Shown piece by piece: positions 62,001 through 64,000 of a DNA stretch of 64,000 bases. Source of the DNA: Betaproteobacteria bacterium (GTDB lineage: Bacteria; Pseudomonadota; Gammaproteobacteria; Burkholderiales; SG8-41). The translations under genes were made by a program, and so were the position numbers. The first letter of the stretch is position 1, and each line of letters starts with the position of its first letter. Where the stretch lies: positions 31,588 to 95,587 of the forward strand of contig JANYDY010000016.1 in assembly GCA_025363435.1 (NCBI GenBank), read 5' to 3'. The notes beneath the pieces are model-generated. The model was not told the origin of the DNA and searched no databases. It saw only the letters and a list, made by a program, of their open reading frames with translations.

Positions 62001-62783
62001 GTGGCGCAGGCAACGAAGAAAAAAGTCACGCGCTACGACTTGGCTCCGGACACTCCGGAGCAGCGCGATCATTTGTACGGCAAGCCCGTCGTCACGCTGA
62101 AGAAGCGCCTACCCAAAATCGATCTCGAGCCCCAATGCTCCAAGACCGTCTACAACCAAGGCCGGTTCGGCAGTTGCACCGGCAAAGCTAACGCCGGCGC
62201 CATCCAGTGCGAGCGCCTGAAGCAAAAACTCAAACCCGACTTCATCCCCTCGCGCCTCTTCATCTACTACAACGAGCGCGCGATGGAAGGCACGGTCGCC
62301 TCCGACAGCGGCGCGCAGATCCGCGACGGCATCAAAAGCGTCGCACAACAAGGCGACTGTCCTGAAACCGAATGGCCCTACGACATCGCGCGCTACGCCG
62401 ACAAGCCGCCGGCGCACTGCTACAAGGACGCCATCCAATACAAAGCCGTGCAATACCAGCGCGTCGTGCAAACGCTCAACCAGATGAAAGGCTGCCTCGC
62501 TTCAGGCTACCCCTTCGTCTTCGGCTTCTCGGTTTATGAAAGCTTTGAAGGCCCGCAGGTTGCGAAAACCGGCGTCGTGCAGATGCCTTCACCGAGCGAA
62601 AAGCAGTTGGGCGGGCACGCGGTAATTGCAGTCGGCTACGACGACAAACAGCAGCGCTTCATCGTCAGGAATTCGTGGGGTGCTAAATGGGGCATGCGAG
62701 GTTACTTCACGATGCCGTATGCGTATTTGACGGATGACAATCTGGCGAGTGATTTTTGGACAGTACGACTGTTGTTGCACTAG
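62001..62783 (+). CDS. Papain-family (C1) cysteine peptidase
   Basis: A 260-residue papain-like protease with all catalytic residues: the oxyanion Gln and nucleophile Cys in VYNQGRFGSCTGKANAGAIQ, His in LGGHAVIAVGYDD and Asn in FIVRNSWGAKWGMRGYFTMP. It has neither a signal peptide nor an inhibitory prodomain; the catalytic domain starts about 55 residues in. The GTG at 62001 is preceded by GGGAGGGAG and is preferred to the TTG in the track. It sits in the accessory tail of the window, and the next gene encodes a predicted envelope protein. Confidence 0.88.
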   Translation: MAQATKKKVTRYDLAPDTPEQRDHLYGKPVVTLKKRLPKIDLEPQCSKTVYNQGRFGSCTGKANAGAIQCERLKQKLKPDFIPSRLFIYYNERAMEGTVASDSGAQIRDGIKSVAQQGDCPETEWPYDIARYADKPPAHCYKDAIQYKAVQYQRVVQTLNQMKGCLASGYPFVFGFSVYESFEGPQVAKTGVVQMPSPSEKQLGGHAVIAVGYDDKQQRFIVRNSWGAKWGMRGYFTMPYAYLTDDNLASDFWTVRLLLH

Positions 62784-62828
62784 AAATCATAATTTTAATT
62801 TACGCAAATAACTACACAGGAGAAAAAA

Positions 62829-63569
62829 ATGAAATTGGATTTCCACACCGCATTAAAGACATTTTTGGCGATGCTGATATTGCCTGCGCTTTCTCCCAAT
62901 AATATTGTGTCGGCCGCCCAACCTGTAAATGATCAAGACAATTATCAAGGTGACAGAGTAACTTTCCCGGTAAAGCTCTTGAAGGCGAAAAATGCCGCTG
63001 GCGAGGAGGCGTGCTTGCCGGCAAACATTGGGCTTCGTGGATTGGGCCCGGCCACTGGTGGACAAAATTTCATCGTTATAGAAACCAAAGTCGACTATTC
63101 TCAATCGGGATGCCCTGCTGATACTAAACTATTTAAGAATTCAGACTTTGTATGGGTATCAACCGAGGATATTAAGGAATACGCACCCAATCGGTACGGC
63201 TTGACGTACGGCGCACTTGTCGTTCCATTCAAAAAACAACTCTCAGGAAATAAAGATTTTACGAGCAATTCCGCTTCAGTCGGTCCGTATATTGGATACA
63301 GGTGGTCAAAAGGAACATTGGGCGTCGCATTGGAATTAGTCGGTTACGCTGGACTCACGAGCATCTCGGTCCCGCAGAATGTAAATGGACAAAACACCTC
63401 ACAAAGCCTAAGCGCAATTAGCTACGGCGTAGGATTGATAGGTATCATCAAGCAAAACTTTCAGGTCGGCGTCGTTATCGGCGCAGATCACACAAATGCC
63501 AATTCAGGCTACCAATATAACGGCAAGCCATGGCTGTCGTTTTCATTGGGCTACAACTTTTCGAATTAG
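62829..63569 (+). CDS. Exported hypothetical protein with barrel-like C-terminal half
   Basis: A 246-residue protein preceded by AGGAGAAAAAA. The N-terminus (LKTFLAMLILPALSPNNIVSAAQ) looks like a signal peptide. The first half has a cysteine pair (EEACLPANIGL, SQSGCPADTKLF), and the second half alternates in a beta-barrel manner and ends SFSLGYNFSN (YGLTYGALVVPF, VGPYIGYRWSKGTLGVALEL). I know of no family. Base composition is clearly more AT-rich than the core genes, which suggests recent acquisition. It may be co-transcribed with the protease gene, 45 bases upstream. Confidence 0.72.
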   Translation: MKLDFHTALKTFLAMLILPALSPNNIVSAAQPVNDQDNYQGDRVTFPVKLLKAKNAAGEEACLPANIGLRGLGPATGGQNFIVIETKVDYSQSGCPADTKLFKNSDFVWVSTEDIKEYAPNRYGLTYGALVVPFKKQLSGNKDFTSNSASVGPYIGYRWSKGTLGVALELVGYAGLTSISVPQNVNGQNTSQSLSAISYGVGLIGIIKQNFQVGVVIGADHTNANSGYQYNGKPWLSFSLGYNFSN

Positions 63570-63665
63570 GGTCGATTAAGTCAACGATGCTTTTTGCCTA
63601 ACAACGCGACGTCCAAACCAATAGCGTTAGTAAGCTTTCAGAAAGTCGCTTTTGAGACAGTCACA

Positions 63666-63851
63666 ATGACCGCAAACATCCTTGTCTATGTAGATCTCGG
63701 TGGAAGCGACGGCATTCCTCACGTCTTTGTCGGCCTTACTCCGGATGGCGGAGCAATCGAATACTATGGCTACGGCCCTGAACACACCGCACCCGTTGGC
63801 CGGGGCAAAGTATTCATCGGATTGACCCCGCCTTCCGGAGCACTGACCTGA
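63666..63851 (+). pseudogene. Short ORF, probable gene fragment next to an IS element
   Basis: From the ATG at 63666 the frame gives only 61 residues (MTANILVYVDLGGSDGIPHVFVGLTPDGGAIEYYGYGP, ...). It looks like the start of a larger protein dealing with surface or secreted domains, but I cannot place it in a family. It ends beside the left end of the IS3-family element, so it is likely truncated. The track start at 63594 is a TTG. Whether it is a real short gene remains open. Confidence 0.45.
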
Positions 63852-63912
63852 TCCCTGCGAGCCCTACCAATTTAAAGTAGAGAAGTCCGTCAAATCATGG
63901 AGAATGACGGAC

Positions 63913-64000
63913 ATGAAGAAGAGCAGATACAGCGAAGAACAGATCATCGGTTTTCTCAAACAGGCCGATGCGGGGATGCCGATCAAGGAGCTGTGCCGCA
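63913..64000 (+). mobile_element. IS3-family transposase OrfA, N-terminal part (cut by window edge)
   Basis: The frame from the ATG at 63913 reads MKKSRYSEEQIIGFLKQADA, then GMPIKELCR, the standard opening of OrfA helix-turn-helix proteins from IS3-family elements (IS407-like group). OrfB and the right end lie outside the window. The left end of the element is probably between 63840 and 63880, but I cannot fix its terminal repeat without the other end. Confidence 0.85.

Overview
The window is a stretch of a betaproteobacterial chromosome, most likely Burkholderiales or a close relative. GC is moderately high. The main taxonomic clues are three Bug-type solute receptors of tripartite tricarboxylate transporters, a glt-type aspartate/glutamate ABC operon, class II truncated globin, CaiB-type CoA transferase and MaoC genes, and the families of dnaE, metG, thyA, folA, typA and apbC. 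I see no rRNA, tRNA or CRISPR. Coding density is high, and most long antisense ORFs in the track are shadows of GC-rich genes. Many track starts are TTG or GTG artefacts; I moved starts to the ATG or GTG best supported by ribosome binding sites, family length and gene overlaps.

Layout. 1-6.3 kb: DUF2339 membrane protein (cut by the left edge), a lysophospholipid transporter/acyltransferase fusion and an M17 aminopeptidase on the minus strand, divergent from thyA-folA-Sel1 protein. 6.3-10.1 kb: two PaaK/CapK-like adenylate-forming enzymes on either side of a methyltransferase. 10.1-20.5 kb: a PLP amino-acid decarboxylase, apbC, an unusual metG, a DsrE-like protein, acyP and dnaE. 20.7-25.5 kb: DUF4124 protein, an EamA transporter interrupted by an in-frame TGA, an alpha/beta hydrolase, a Bug receptor, a cupin and a hydroxyacid dehydrogenase. 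25.7-28.8 kb: a complete gltIJKL-type ABC operon. 28.9-36.0 kb: YkgJ protein, argE-like deacetylase, a Tat-exported thiamine-diphosphate enzyme, a periplasmic repeat protein, cytochrome c, truncated globin and rhlE. 36.4-42.2 kb: typA, a second EamA transporter, and an IlvD/Edd dehydratase-hemD-membrane protein operon. 42.4-47.6 kb: MetE-like methyltransferase, Bug receptor, oxyR, then rubrerythrin, rubredoxin and rubredoxin reductase. 47.6-50.8 kb: Bug, CoA transferase and two MaoC half-proteins in one operon. 51-52.6 kb: a small membrane protein and Crp and LuxR-type regulators. 52.8-61.5 kb: a FadL-like porin, FAD oxidoreductase/acetoacetate-decarboxylase fusion and giant cyclase/ATPase/TPR protein in one operon. 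61.5-64 kb: an AT-richer accessory tail with a papain-like protease, a predicted outer-membrane protein, a probable gene fragment and the start of an IS3-family element.

The most striking items are these. (1) metG carries an in-frame insertion of a DUF559 (Vsr-like) nuclease domain, bounded by 39-bp near-perfect inverted repeats, in the linker before the C-terminal tRNA-binding domain; the segment just upstream is a low-GC mosaic. (2) A near-consensus OxyR box lies between oxyR (with both redox cysteines) and a rubrerythrin-rubredoxin-rubredoxin reductase set that would form an NAD(P)H peroxidase chain. (3) The FadL / FAD-ADC fusion / cyclase-ATPase operon looks like an undescribed lipid-uptake, oxidation and nucleotide-signalling unit. 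(4) A TGG-to-TGA change interrupts an otherwise intact EamA transporter.
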